The notes: generated from the sequence alone by a model not told the origin. A DNA stretch of 23,760 bases from Clostridia bacterium (GCA_021152595.1 JAGKVC010000032.1:1-23760), one strand, 5' to 3'; numbered from the stretch's first letter, positions 7,653 to 15,577 are shown. Made by a program: numbers and translations.

Positions 7653-8852
7653 ATGCTGAAAGGTAAAACTGCGGTGCTTGCCGTGACAGGCAGCATTGCC
7701 GCTTATAAAATCCCGAACCTCGTCCGGATGCTGACAAAGCTGCACTGCAATGTGCAGGTTCTCATGACGCAGAACGCGACGCAGTTCATCAACCCGATCA
7801 CCTTTGAAACACTGACCGGCAACAAATGCCTGATCGACACCTTCGACCGCAATTTTCAGTACAGCGTTGAGCATGTCGCGCTCGCAAAGCAGGCGGATGT
7901 CGTCATGATCGCACCGGCTTCCGCAAATGTGATCGGCAAGATCGCAAACGGCATCGCGGACGATATGCTGACAACGACTGTCATGGCGTGCCCGTGCAAA
8001 AAAATCGTCTCCCCTGCGATGAATCACAATATGTATCACAATCCAATCGTGCAGGATAACATCCGGAAGCTCGAACGCTTCGGCTATGAGATTGCTGCGC
8101 CCGATACCGGCAGACTCGCAAACGGCGACATCGGTGACGGCAGAATGCCCGAGGAGCGCGTACTGTTTCAGTATATCATGCGCGAGATTGCCTGCGAAAA
8201 GGATCTCAGCGGCAAAAAGATTCTCGTGACAGCCGGTGCCACACGCGAGGCGCTCGATCCGGTGCGGTTCATCACGAATCATTCCACCGGAAAAATGGGA
8301 TTTGCGGTCGCTGAGGCAGCCATGCGCCGCGGTGCAGAGGTCACGCTTGTCGCCGCCCATACCGATATCGAACCGCCGATGTTTGTGAATCTGGTGCCGG
8401 TTGTCTCCGCTGCGGATATGTTTGAGGCAGTCACCGCCCGTGCCGCTGATATGGATATCATCATCAAGGCGGCAGCGGTCTCGGATTACACACCCGTTAC
8501 CGTTGCGGATAACAAGATCAAAAAATCGGACGGCACGCTGACAATCGAAATGCAGCGCACGCAGGATATTCTGAAATATCTCGGCGCCCACAAGCGTGAG
8601 GGACAGTTCATCTGCGGATTTTCCATGGAGACCGAGCATGTGGTCGAAAATTCGCGGAAAAAGCTCGCCTCCAAGAACTGCGATATGATCTGCGCGAACA
8701 GTCTGCGGACAGAGGGCGCAGGCTTCGGCACCGATACGAATGTCCTGACGCTGATCACGCCCGACCGTGAAATTGAGCTGGAGAAAATGTCCAAGGAAGC
8801 CGCCGCGCACCGCATCCTCGATGTGATCGCAGAGATTGCACCGTCAAAATAA
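7653..8852 (+). CDS. coaBC: Bifunctional phosphopantothenoylcysteine decarboxylase / phosphopantothenate--cysteine ligase
   Basis: CoaBC joins cysteine to 4'-phosphopantothenate and decarboxylates the product to 4'-phosphopantetheine, using FMN in the CoaC half. The protein has 399 residues. The flavoprotein half (1-~185) shows catalytic His74 in SVEHVALAK, PASAN at 88-92 and PAMNHNMY at 121-128. GDIGDGRMPEE (158-168) is the substrate flap. The ligase half (~187-399) shows VTAGATREALDPVRFITN, STGKMGFAVAEAA and AAAVSDYTP, then the conserved lysine region KIKKSDG. The ATG at 7653 has CAGGAG upstream; the longer open frame before it reaches back into the promoter. It completes the pantothenate module with the two preceding genes. 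Confidence 0.96.
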   Translation: MLKGKTAVLAVTGSIAAYKIPNLVRMLTKLHCNVQVLMTQNATQFINPITFETLTGNKCLIDTFDRNFQYSVEHVALAKQADVVMIAPASANVIGKIANGIADDMLTTTVMACPCKKIVSPAMNHNMYHNPIVQDNIRKLERFGYEIAAPDTGRLANGDIGDGRMPEERVLFQYIMREIACEKDLSGKKILVTAGATREALDPVRFITNHSTGKMGFAVAEAAMRRGAEVTLVAAHTDIEPPMFVNLVPVVSAADMFEAVTARAADMDIIIKAAAVSDYTPVTVADNKIKKSDGTLTIEMQRTQDILKYLGAHKREGQFICGFSMETEHVVENSRKKLASKNCDMICANSLRTEGAGFGTDTNVLTLITPDREIELEKMSKEAAAHRILDVIAEIAPSK

Positions 8853-8865
8853 TCTCCGTACAAGA

Positions 8866-8912
8866 CAAAAAGCCGCCCCGTCAGTCCGTGCTGACAGGAG
8901 CGGCTTTCTTTT
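8866..8912. terminator. Bidirectional terminator between coaBC and a convergent gene
   Basis: Stem AAAGCCGC (8869-8876) pairs with GCGGCTTT (8900-8907), and an inner GTCAG/CTGAC stem continues it. T-runs follow on both strands (TTTCTTTT on plus, TTTTTGTC on minus). Confidence 0.85.
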
Positions 8913-8941
8913 ATGAAATTGAGATCTGCAAAGCGGCAGGA

Positions 8942-9187
8942 TTATTCGTCCTTCTTGCCGCCGAGGAGACCGCCGAGTGCGTCCTTGATCTTATCGCCGA
9001 GGCCGCTGACGCCCTCTTTGCCGATTGCTGCCTTGACAGCGTCGATGATCTTCTCGAGGGAATCCTTATCGACTTCGCCGACGATGCCCTTGACTGCACC
9101 TGCCGGATCCTTCATGAACTTATCCTTGAGATCGCCGTCCTTCGTGATCTGCGCAATAATCTTTTCGATTTCTGCCTTGATATCCAT
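8942..9187 (-). CDS. Small acidic helical protein of unknown function (81 aa)
   Basis: I do not recognise a named family. The protein is short, charged and predicted all-helical: MDIKAEIEKIIAQI, then DLKDKFMKDPAGAVKGIVG. The C terminus is glycine-rich and amphipathic (GLGDKIKDALGGLLGGKKDE). The LKDKF-KDP pattern vaguely recalls the N-terminal helix of Nif11-type leader peptides, but no leader cleavage motif or maturation enzyme is nearby, so I do not assign it. The ribosome site AAGGAGG is excellent. It lies 35 bases after the DUF1508 gene and probably shares its promoter. The strong translation signal suggests an abundant protein. Confidence 0.75.
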   Translation of the reverse strand: MDIKAEIEKIIAQITKDGDLKDKFMKDPAGAVKGIVGEVDKDSLEKIIDAVKAAIGKEGVSGLGDKIKDALGGLLGGKKDE

Positions 9188-9222
9188 TGGTATATTCCTC
9201 CTTATATTTACAGAACAGACGC

Positions 9223-9594
9223 TTAGTCTTCCTGCATTACGATTTCAGATGCGGCATTCTTCTTGACGGATTCGATGCCGTTCAGGCAGCCGGAGATCGC
9301 CTTATAGCCCTCGCTGACCGCGATAATCTGACCGTTTGTCGCCTTGAGACGGAATCGGAACTCGCCCTTCTTATCGTTATAGACCTCGAATTTCGGATGC
9401 TTCTGCTTCTCGAAGCCCTCCTCAGTCTGGTTCTCGATCGCTGCAGCCGGAGCATTGCGCTGAACGCTTGCAATACCTGCACGGCATGCCTTTTCGGTCG
9501 TATAGACCTCAGAGGTTGCGACGACTTCGCCGTTACCGGCCTTGAGATCAAACTTGATGCCTGTCTTGGTTTTTTTAATCAGATATTTTCCCAT
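9223..9594 (-). CDS. YegP-like protein with two DUF1508 repeats
   Basis: The 123-residue protein consists of two DUF1508 (YegP-type) modules. The first is residues ~1-55 (GKYLIKKTKTGIKFDLKAGN, then EVVATSEVYTTEKACRAGI). The second is ~66-118 (KFEVYNDKKGEFRFRLKATN, then GQIIAVSEGYKAISGCLNGI). DUF1508 proteins are small beta-alpha proteins of unclear role, sometimes linked to stress. I start at the ATG at 9594 because GGAGG sits upstream at good spacing; the open frame extends further but has no other ribosome site. A near-consensus promoter (9653-9681) precedes it, and the 81-aa gene follows. Confidence 0.88.
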   Translation of the reverse strand: MGKYLIKKTKTGIKFDLKAGNGEVVATSEVYTTEKACRAGIASVQRNAPAAAIENQTEEGFEKQKHPKFEVYNDKKGEFRFRLKATNGQIIAVSEGYKAISGCLNGIESVKKNAASEIVMQED

Positions 9595-9652
9595 TATACA
9601 TTCCTCCTGTTTCATGCAGTGATAGATTGCCGGCGTTTCACCGATCAAGTTT

Positions 9653-9681
9653 ATTATACACGAAACTGCACAGAAAGTCAA
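9653..9681 (-). promoter_or_regulatory. Strong sigma-A promoter of the DUF1508 gene
   Basis: Minus-strand TTGACT (9676-9681) and a perfect TATAAT (9653-9658) are spaced by 17 bases. It is one of the best promoter matches in the window. Confidence 0.85.
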
Positions 9682-9732
9682 TATTTTTCCAATGATTTTT
9701 TATATATTCAAAAATATTTTTTACATCCGGTA

Positions 9733-9776
9733 AACAAATCCGCCCCGATCCGGCAACCGGAATCAGGGCGGAGATT
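9733..9776 (-). terminator. Probable terminator at the end of the trk/patatin operon
   Basis: TCCGCCC (9739-9745) pairs with GGGCGGA (9766-9772), and a further imperfect inner stem GATCCGG/CCGGAATC extends it. The minus-strand tail ATTTGTTTA is only moderately T-rich. It lies just downstream of the patatin-like gene stop. Confidence 0.6.
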
Positions 9777-9780
9777 CAGA

Positions 9781-10644
9781 TTATGCAAGACCTGCAAGAT
9801 AGTCCCGCAGCGCAGGCAGCACCGCAAGACCGGTCTCTCTGCCGATGCGGTAGACCGCGCACAGCTTATCGGGATCATGCGACACATGGCTGACGGGGAG
9901 CTTTTCCGGCGGACGGATCACAAATGCCGTGCCGTTCTGCTCCGCCTCCAGAACATGTGCAAGCTGCCGGTTATAATAGATATGACGGCGTTCCATTGCG
10001 CGGATGAGATTCGGATATTTCCGGTAAACCGTGCGGACAAGCGGCATGGTGGAATTCGGCGATTTCTGATAGCCCTCAGGCTGCGTCAGAATGACAATAT
10101 TGCGGTCGAAGCCCTTGTATTCAAAATACTTCAGGGGGATCGAATCGGAAATGCCGCCGTCGAGCATATCATACTGCCCAGCGTGAACAATCCGCGAGGC
10201 AAGCGGCATCGAGGCACAGGCGCGCACCCATTCCAGCTCCTCGCGGCTGAGCAGATCGCGGCACTGATGATAGACCGCTTTGCCTGTATGGACATCGGTA
10301 CAGGCGATGTAAAACGGCACACCGCCCTGCAGGAATGTCTCATTGTCAATCGGATCGAGCTGCTCCGGAATCGTGTGGTAACAGAATTCCGCGCCGAACA
10401 TATCACCGGTCAGCAGCAGCGAGGGCACACTGCAAAACCGCGGATCATGAATGAACCGCAGGCAGTAGCGCAAGGCTCTCCCCTTCTGCTTTGTCAGAAA
10501 ATTGCAGCCGAAGGTCGCACCGGCAGAGACACCGATCACGCCGTCAACCTTGATTGCCTCATCGAGGAACACATCCAGCACGCCTGCCGTAAACAGACCG
10601 CGCAAAGCACCGCCCTCAAGCACCATACCGAGCTTATGCTTCAT
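9781..10644 (-). CDS. Patatin-like phospholipase family protein (YjjU type)
   Basis: The 287-residue protein is a cytoplasmic serine acyl hydrolase of the patatin fold. The oxyanion loop is LEGGALRGLFTAGV (9-22). The nucleophile elbow GVSAG places Ser40 and the catalytic aspartate is Asp162 in LDGG, so the Ser-Asp dyad is intact. The segment RNIVILTQPEGY is typical of the YjjU-type bacterial subgroup. Its natural lipid substrate is unknown. The ATG at 10644 has CGGAG eight bases upstream; further upstream in-frame ATGs lie inside the 3' end of trkH and lack a ribosome site. It follows trkH by 46 bases on the same strand and is probably the last gene of the operon. Confidence 0.9.
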   Translation of the reverse strand: MKHKLGMVLEGGALRGLFTAGVLDVFLDEAIKVDGVIGVSAGATFGCNFLTKQKGRALRYCLRFIHDPRFCSVPSLLLTGDMFGAEFCYHTIPEQLDPIDNETFLQGGVPFYIACTDVHTGKAVYHQCRDLLSREELEWVRACASMPLASRIVHAGQYDMLDGGISDSIPLKYFEYKGFDRNIVILTQPEGYQKSPNSTMPLVRTVYRKYPNLIRAMERRHIYYNRQLAHVLEAEQNGTAFVIRPPEKLPVSHVSHDPDKLCAVYRIGRETGLAVLPALRDYLAGLA

Positions 10645-10690
10645 TGAATTACTCCGTTTCATGTGGATTTTTTCTGCGGATAACAAGCGG

Positions 10691-12127
10691 TCATTTTTTC
10701 CATGTCGAGGGTGCAAGCAGCAGAACAATCGGGAACAGCTCGAGTCTGCCTGCGAGCATATCAAAAATCAGAACACATTTGGACGGCGTCGAGAACACAT
10801 CAAAATTCGATGCAGGACCGACCAGCTCCAGGCCGGGGCCGATATTGTTGAGCGTCGCAACAACCGCGGTGAAATTCGTCGTCAGATCGAGATGATCAAG
10901 CGTCAGAATCAGCAGGCTGATCACATAGATCATGATGTACACAGCGAAATACACATGCACGGATTTGATGACATCCGCTTCGACCTGATGGCCGTCCATG
11001 CGAACCTTTTTGACCTGCCGCGGATGCGTCATGACGCGCAGCTCATTGGACATATTGCGGAACAGGATGATAAAACGCGAGACCTTGATGCCGCCGCCCG
11101 TCGAGCCTGCACATGCGCCGACAAACATCAGCATGACAAGCAGCGTCCGCGAATAAACAGGGAACTGATTGAAGTCCACTGTCGCAAATCCGGTCGAGGA
11201 CATCAGCGAGCCGATCGTGAACGAACTGTGCATCAGCGCCTCGCCGGTGCCGTGAAACATCGGCAGATGGCGGACATCCAGCGTGATCGTCAGGATCGCA
11301 AATGCGATAATCCCGAGATAAACCTTCAGCTCATCGGTAAAGGCATCCTTGAAGCGCTTGTGCAGCAGCAGGAAGTAGCATGTGAAGTTGACGCCGAACA
11401 GGAACATGAAAATCGTAATGACATTGATGCAGAACGGCGTATAGGGCATGCCTGCCGGATTGCAGGAGAAGCCGCCTGTGCCTGCCGTCGCAACGGAAAT
11501 ATTGATCGCGTCAAAGAGCGGCATGCCGCCGATCAGCAGCAGCACGAATTCTGCGACGGTCATGACAAAATAGATGATGTAAAGCAGCATGGCGGTCTGC
11601 CGGACTCTCGGCACCAGCTTTGAGACCGAAGGACCGGGGCTTTCCGCCTTCATCAGATACATATTCTGACCGCCTGCAAGCGGCAGAATCGCCATGATAA
11701 AGACCAGAACACCCATGCCGCCCACCCAGTGCGTAAAGCTGCGCCACATCAGCATGCACTTCGGCACCGGTGCGAGATCGTGCAGAATACTCGCGCCCGT
11801 CGTCGTGAAGCCCGAGACCGATTCAAACATCGCATCGACGAACTTCGGGATCGTTCCGGAGATATAGAACGGCAGCGCACCGAAAAAGCTCAGTACCAGC
11901 CAGCTCAGCGCGACAATCACAAAGCCGTCGCGTGCAAAGAGATTCTTGTTCTTCGGCTTAAAGCGCGTAATGATGATGCCGGAGAGCAGCAGCGCCGCAG
12001 CCAGAATTGCAAAGAGCAGCAGCTCCGGCTCGTGGTAGACCGCTGCCGTCGCGGTCGGGACAGCCATAAAGCCGCCCTCGAAAATCAGCAGGATGCCGAG
12101 GATATAGATTGTCATGCGGATATTCAT
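10691..12127 (-). CDS. trkH: Trk-type potassium uptake membrane protein
   Basis: TrkH/KtrB-type proteins form the K+-conducting pore of Trk/Ktr importers. The 478 residues contain four pore-loop repeats, each with a selectivity-filter glycine: SGFTTTGAS (about 105-113), TAGTGGFS, SSTGFATVDFN and the TLNNIGPG loop. The GACAGSTGGGIKVSR segment before the last repeat is characteristic. The N terminus has two hydrophobic hairpins. GGAGG precedes the ATG and overlaps the trkA stop region, so translation is probably coupled. The partner TrkA is encoded immediately upstream, 16 bases away. Confidence 0.95.
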   Translation of the reverse strand: MNIRMTIYILGILLIFEGGFMAVPTATAAVYHEPELLLFAILAAALLLSGIIITRFKPKNKNLFARDGFVIVALSWLVLSFFGALPFYISGTIPKFVDAMFESVSGFTTTGASILHDLAPVPKCMLMWRSFTHWVGGMGVLVFIMAILPLAGGQNMYLMKAESPGPSVSKLVPRVRQTAMLLYIIYFVMTVAEFVLLLIGGMPLFDAINISVATAGTGGFSCNPAGMPYTPFCINVITIFMFLFGVNFTCYFLLLHKRFKDAFTDELKVYLGIIAFAILTITLDVRHLPMFHGTGEALMHSSFTIGSLMSSTGFATVDFNQFPVYSRTLLVMLMFVGACAGSTGGGIKVSRFIILFRNMSNELRVMTHPRQVKKVRMDGHQVEADVIKSVHVYFAVYIMIYVISLLILTLDHLDLTTNFTAVVATLNNIGPGLELVGPASNFDVFSTPSKCVLIFDMLAGRLELFPIVLLLAPSTWKK

Positions 12128-12143
12128 TCAGTTTCAGCCTCCG

Positions 12144-13499
12144 TCATTGCAGCAGATCGTTCATGTCATGCAGTCCGAGATGATTCGTCACAATGACGAC
12201 AGAATCACCCTGCTGAATGGTATCGCTGCCGCGCGGAATCAGAACCTTGCCGTTCCGCACGATCGCCGCGACCAGAACGCCGTCGCGGAGCTTGAGCTGC
12301 ATCAGCGGTGCGGCAGTCAGCGCAGAATCCGTCTTGACAATGAACTCCGCCGCCTCGACCTTGCCCTTGATGATCTGATAGAGCGTCTCGAGGTTTGTGC
12401 CGATTGTCTTGTTCATCGCGCGGACATAGCGCACGATGAAGTCAGAGGTCAGATTCTTCGGATAGATGATGGTATCGAGATCGAGGTGATCAATCACGGT
12501 ATCGAAGTCGATCCGGTTGATTTTTGTAACAATCTTGCCGTCGCTGACGGATTTTGCAAACAGCGAAAGCAAAATATTCTCCTCGTCGATATTCGTCAGA
12601 GAAACAAATGCATCTGTCTTGTCGATATTCTCCTGCATCAGCACCTCCTGATTGATCGCATCCGCATGAATGACATTGACATTCGAGAAGCGGTCGGAGA
12701 GCAGGTCGGCGCGTTCCTCATCCTTTTCAATGACCGTGATGCCGATGCCGTCCTTTTCGAGAATCTGACAGAGATAATGCGTGATATCGCCGCCGCCTGC
12801 AATCAGGACATCATCGACGGGCTTTGCCTTGTAATTGATGCGCTTAAAGAAATTGTAGGCACTCTTGGGATCCGCAATGATCGAAATGACATCGCGCGCC
12901 TCAAAGCGGAAGTCGCCGTATGCGATAAATGCATCATCGTCGCGCTCAACCGTACAGACAAGCACATCGCAGTGCAGCTTGGGCGAGATTTCCCGGATCT
13001 GCATGCCGCAGAGGGGCGAATCCTCAGGCAGCTTGAATTTCAGCAGCTCGATCTTGCCCTTGACAAAGGTGTCGATCTTGATTGCCGAGGGAAAGCGCAG
13101 CACGCGCGCGATCTCCCCTGCCGCCGCAAACTCCGGATTGATGACCATTGCAAGTCCGAGCTCCTCTTTCAGGTAGCGGACATCGGCATCATACTGGGGA
13201 CTGCGGACACGGGCGATCGTCTGACAGCCGCCTGCCTTCTTTGCCATCAGGCAGCAGAGCAGGTTCCGCTCATCCGAGCCGGTGACGGCGATCAGCAGAT
13301 CCGCCTTTTTGATGCCGGCCTCCTCGAGTACGGCGCGTATTGCACCGTTTCCGGCGACTTGCATGACATCATAGCGCTCTGCAACATCGGTCGCGCGTGC
13401 GCCGTTGATATCGACAACGGTGATATTATTGCCCGGCTCATTGAGCTGCTCCGTCAGCACTCTGCCGACCTTGCCGCAGCCCACAATGATAATATTCAA
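12144..13499 (-). CDS. trkA: Trk system potassium transporter peripheral subunit TrkA
   Basis: TrkA is the cytoplasmic NAD(H)/nucleotide-binding gate of TrkH. The 451 residues form two full RCK units. The first has a Rossmann motif IIIVGCGKVGRVL (3-15) and an RCK-C domain (about 140-220). The second begins VLIAGGGDITHYL near 230 and ends with an RCK-C domain (about 370-451). The GGGDI loop of the second unit is close to the GxGxxG pattern. The gene starts with TTG at 13499; AGGAGG lies ten bases upstream and no better start exists, since the protein would otherwise lose its first beta strand. It precedes trkH in the operon and follows the phosphatase gene by 46 bases. Confidence 0.94.
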   Translation of the reverse strand: MNIIIVGCGKVGRVLTEQLNEPGNNITVVDINGARATDVAERYDVMQVAGNGAIRAVLEEAGIKKADLLIAVTGSDERNLLCCLMAKKAGGCQTIARVRSPQYDADVRYLKEELGLAMVINPEFAAAGEIARVLRFPSAIKIDTFVKGKIELLKFKLPEDSPLCGMQIREISPKLHCDVLVCTVERDDDAFIAYGDFRFEARDVISIIADPKSAYNFFKRINYKAKPVDDVLIAGGGDITHYLCQILEKDGIGITVIEKDEERADLLSDRFSNVNVIHADAINQEVLMQENIDKTDAFVSLTNIDEENILLSLFAKSVSDGKIVTKINRIDFDTVIDHLDLDTIIYPKNLTSDFIVRYVRAMNKTIGTNLETLYQIIKGKVEAAEFIVKTDSALTAAPLMQLKLRDGVLVAAIVRNGKVLIPRGSDTIQQGDSVVIVTNHLGLHDMNDLLQ

Positions 13500-13545
13500 A
13501 CTGAAAGCTCCTCCTAAAGCATTGCTTTATACGCGGAATACCGGT

Positions 13546-14277
13546 TTAGTCATGGCGCTCCGCCGCATTGGCGAAGGTCTCGCAGAAGCGCGCCGAAAAG
13601 GAAGGCTCGCGCCCTGCGGCATAGAGATGACCGGTATCTCCGAAGGTGTTGATCCGGAAGGATGCGATGCCTGCTCTGCGTTCCTCCGTTGAAGCGACGG
13701 TGATCGCCGTCGGTGCGGCACAAAAGCCGTGCCACAGCACCATCGGGGATGCCCCGATCAGATGTGCAAGCATGACGCATTCCACGCCGAAGTGACAAAA
13801 CAAAACAATCGTATCCGTATTGGGACGCTCTGCGCGGTAATCATTGCCATCGCGGACATAGCCGTGCTTTGCAAGCAGTGCATCGAGTCCCTGATATACG
13901 CGCTGTGCCTCATCCCCGACGCCGTATTCGCGCATGACGGCAGTCTCCGCCCATTTGTCCTTGTCATAGAACATCGGCTCATTTGTCCAGTACCCCGGGA
14001 GCCAGTCCCACGGCACGCGGACATCGCCGGTATCGGGATGCAGGATCGGCGCATGAAATTCACGCAGCCACGTCAGCGTTTCCGCTTCACGCCCGAGTGC
14101 ATCCAGCGTATAGCGTGCGGTATCCTGCGCCCTGCCGAGCGGCGAGACATAAAATGCCGCGATCTCCGGATGTGCTTTGAGGCGTTCAGCCGCACACTGC
14201 GCTTCGATCCTTCCGGTTTCGGTCAGGGTATCGTGTTCGTAGTCCGGATCGCCGTGCCGGACGATGATCAGCTTCAT
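13546..14277 (-). CDS. Histidine phosphatase family protein
   Basis: The 243-residue protein has the histidine phosphatase (phosphoglycerate mutase-like) fold. The N-terminal RHG motif gives catalytic His8 (IIVRHGDPDY), and SPLGRAQDTA carries the conserved arginine. The second catalytic histidine is in VLFCHFGVE. An aromatic insert (DWLPGYWTNEPMFYDKDKW) sits between them. The substrate cannot be told; many members dephosphorylate small phosphometabolites. Its ATG is three bases after the stop of a short upstream ORF, whose last codons (GGTGGTGA) act as the only ribosome site, so translation is probably coupled. trkA follows. Confidence 0.9.
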   Translation of the reverse strand: MKLIIVRHGDPDYEHDTLTETGRIEAQCAAERLKAHPEIAAFYVSPLGRAQDTARYTLDALGREAETLTWLREFHAPILHPDTGDVRVPWDWLPGYWTNEPMFYDKDKWAETAVMREYGVGDEAQRVYQGLDALLAKHGYVRDGNDYRAERPNTDTIVLFCHFGVECVMLAHLIGASPMVLWHGFCAAPTAITVASTEERRAGIASFRINTFGDTGHLYAAGREPSFSARFCETFANAAERHD

Positions 14278-14280
14278 GGT

Positions 14281-14424
14281 TCACCACCAGTTCGTAAGCT
14301 CAAAATGCCATTCGTATTGCTCCGGATGCGCTTCATAATCATCCGCATCCGCCTCGGTCATATATTTCGGCGCATCGCTGAAATTGTGTTCATACTTTTG
14401 GGGAGTGGGATGTATCACGGAAGC
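14281..14424 (-). pseudogene. Short acidic ORF or C-terminal gene remnant upstream of the phosphatase
   Basis: On the minus strand a frame ends at a TGA (14281-14283), three bases before the phosphatase ATG. It encodes a coding-like C-terminal peptide: KYEHNFSDAPKYMTEADADD, then YEAHPEQYEWHFELTNWW. The codons match those of neighbouring genes. The frame has no ATG near its 5' end; a GTG at 14424 lacks a ribosome site, and an internal ATG would give only 26 residues. I read it as either a tiny coupled leader ORF or the surviving 3' end of a deleted gene. I do not recognise the family. Confidence 0.45.
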
Positions 14425-14425
14425 A

Positions 14426-14460
14426 CTGTATGCTCCGGACGGGCTGCCGGAGCTGCACAG
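14426..14460. other. Hairpin-forming dyad in the SDR-phosphatase gap
   Basis: GCTCCGG (14432-14438) pairs with CCGGAGC (14447-14453), and CTGT/ACAG form an outer stem. There is no T-run on either strand, so it is not a standard terminator. It could be an attenuating or RNA-processing hairpin within the operon. Confidence 0.4.
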
Positions 14461-14475
14461 TGTTCTGCATGTGAA

Positions 14476-15219
14476 TCAATAGGCGCTGCATTCCATTGTT
14501 TCCGCCTTTGCGACGGCTTCCTCCAGCGTCATATCATAGAACAGCCCTGCGGCAAAGGTTCTGCCGGATTTCGGCTGCTCGATGAACGCACCGACAATCA
14601 CGCCCGGAATTGCGCTTTCCGGAGCATTCGGCGCATTCGGACCGCCGAGGTCGGTTCTGCACCAGCCCGGATCGGTCAGGTTGATTGCGACGCCTGTCCC
14701 TGCGAGCTTGGAGCCGAGGTCGATCGTGACCTTGTCAAGACCTGCCTTGCTCGCGGAATAGCCTGCCTGCTCCGGTTCGAGCCGGATGCCGCTTGTCGTA
14801 TTGACAACTCTGCCGAAGCCGCGCTCGATCATCTTCGGGATGAAGTGATAGCAGATCATCATCGGCGAGATCGTGTTGATCTGGAAGCTCGTGACATAAT
14901 CGCTGACAGGAGTCTGCCAGTAATCGGTGCGGTAGGCGATCTGTACACCTGCATTGTTGAGGATCACATCGACCGGCACGCCCATGGCGTCGATCTCCGC
15001 GATTGCATGCTCAACGGATTTTGCATCGGCAAGGTCGCAGGCGGTTTCTTTGACCTGTACCTTCTCAGAAAGCGTCTTGGCGAGCGCCGCAGTGTGTGCG
15101 GTGTCGCGGCTGAGCAGGATCAGATTACATCCCTGCTCTGCGAGAGCTTCTGCGGCGAGTTTGCCGATTCCGCGGCTGGCACCGGTGATCAGTGCCCATT
15201 TTCCTTTCAAATTTAACAT
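14476..15219 (-). CDS. SDR family NAD(P)-dependent oxidoreductase
   Basis: This is a classical short-chain dehydrogenase/reductase of 247 residues. It shows the cofactor motif TGASRGIG (12-19), NNAG (88-91), the active-site Ser143 in NTTSG, and YSASK with Tyr154 and Lys158. DPGWCRTDLGG is the usual post-catalytic PG motif. The arginine next to the glycine-rich loop favours NADP(H). The substrate is unknown. AAGGAGAGGG precedes the ATG, and a good promoter lies at 15290-15318. It is probably the first gene of a long operon running through the phosphatase, trkA, trkH and the patatin-like gene, since no strong terminator interrupts these. Confidence 0.92.
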   Translation of the reverse strand: MLNLKGKWALITGASRGIGKLAAEALAEQGCNLILLSRDTAHTAALAKTLSEKVQVKETACDLADAKSVEHAIAEIDAMGVPVDVILNNAGVQIAYRTDYWQTPVSDYVTSFQINTISPMMICYHFIPKMIERGFGRVVNTTSGIRLEPEQAGYSASKAGLDKVTIDLGSKLAGTGVAINLTDPGWCRTDLGGPNAPNAPESAIPGVIVGAFIEQPKSGRTFAAGLFYDMTLEEAVAKAETMECSAY

Positions 15220-15289
15220 AGTTTCCCTCTCCTTTTTTCAAGTTGCCCGTATCCGGCAGATGTCCGTAACTCATACTGCCGTACATTAT

Positions 15290-15318
15290 ATCATACCACA
15301 ATCCCATAAAAAAGTCAA
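15290..15318 (-). promoter_or_regulatory. Sigma-A promoter of the SDR gene / trk operon
   Basis: Minus-strand TTGACT (15313-15318) and TATGAT (15290-15295) are spaced by 17 bases, with TGG before the -10. A 6-bp dyad CGGCAG/CTGCCG (15254-15259, 15276-15281) lies at the very start of the predicted leader. Confidence 0.75.
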
Positions 15319-15347
15319 CTGCGCCGTGCTTTGTCAGCTCATCATGG

Positions 15348-15512
15348 TTACTGCTGCTTTCTGCGCTCGGCAGCATTCGCATCCGAGGTACAAGGCGTAT
15401 GATATGCAAGTTCACTTGCTGCCGTTCGCTTGTTGTTCCATGCTTTCAGCTTCTCGTAACGCTCTTTGGTCTGCGCATATTCAGCTTTCAGTCGTTCTTT
15501 CCAGTCTTCCAT
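15348..15512 (-). CDS. Small coiled-coil phage-type protein (54 aa)
   Basis: This short gene has a clear ribosome site (AAAGGAG, eight bases before the ATG) and a TAA stop. The first half is strongly helical and charged: MEDWKERLKAEYAQTKERYE, then KLKAWNNK. This recalls the crAss001_48-related small phage proteins that begin with a W/Y-ERL-E-L heptad pattern, but that match is from memory. The second half is not helix-like, and the protein may be truncated compared with that family. It lies with other phage remnants (15578-16245) and just upstream of the SDR promoter. Confidence 0.6.
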   Translation of the reverse strand: MEDWKERLKAEYAQTKERYEKLKAWNNKRTAASELAYHTPCTSDANAAERRKQQ

Positions 15513-15540
15513 GTGATAAACTCCTTTCGGCTTTTGGGGA

Positions 15541-15576
15541 TGAGAAAACCGCCTTGATTACTCAGGGCGGTTTATT
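15541..15576 (-). terminator. Terminator between two small phage-type ORFs
   Basis: AAACCGCC (15546-15553) pairs with GGCGGTTT (15566-15573) around a 12-nt loop. The minus-strand tail reads TTTTCTCATC. It follows the 61-aa ORF immediately. Confidence 0.7.
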
Positions 15577-15577
15577 C

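Noticed and set aside
8942..9187. Nif11-type RiPP precursor peptide
   Set aside because: There is only a loose N-terminal similarity; no double-glycine leader site with a core peptide and no maturation enzyme nearby.
12114..13517. 467-codon frame opposite trkA
   Set aside because: It mirrors trkA, whose two RCK domains are clear.
13505..13545. Short hairpin TAAAGC-ATT-GCTTTA between the phosphatase and trkA genes as a terminator
   Set aside because: It is only 6 bp, AT-rich and without a T-run; it does not break the operon.
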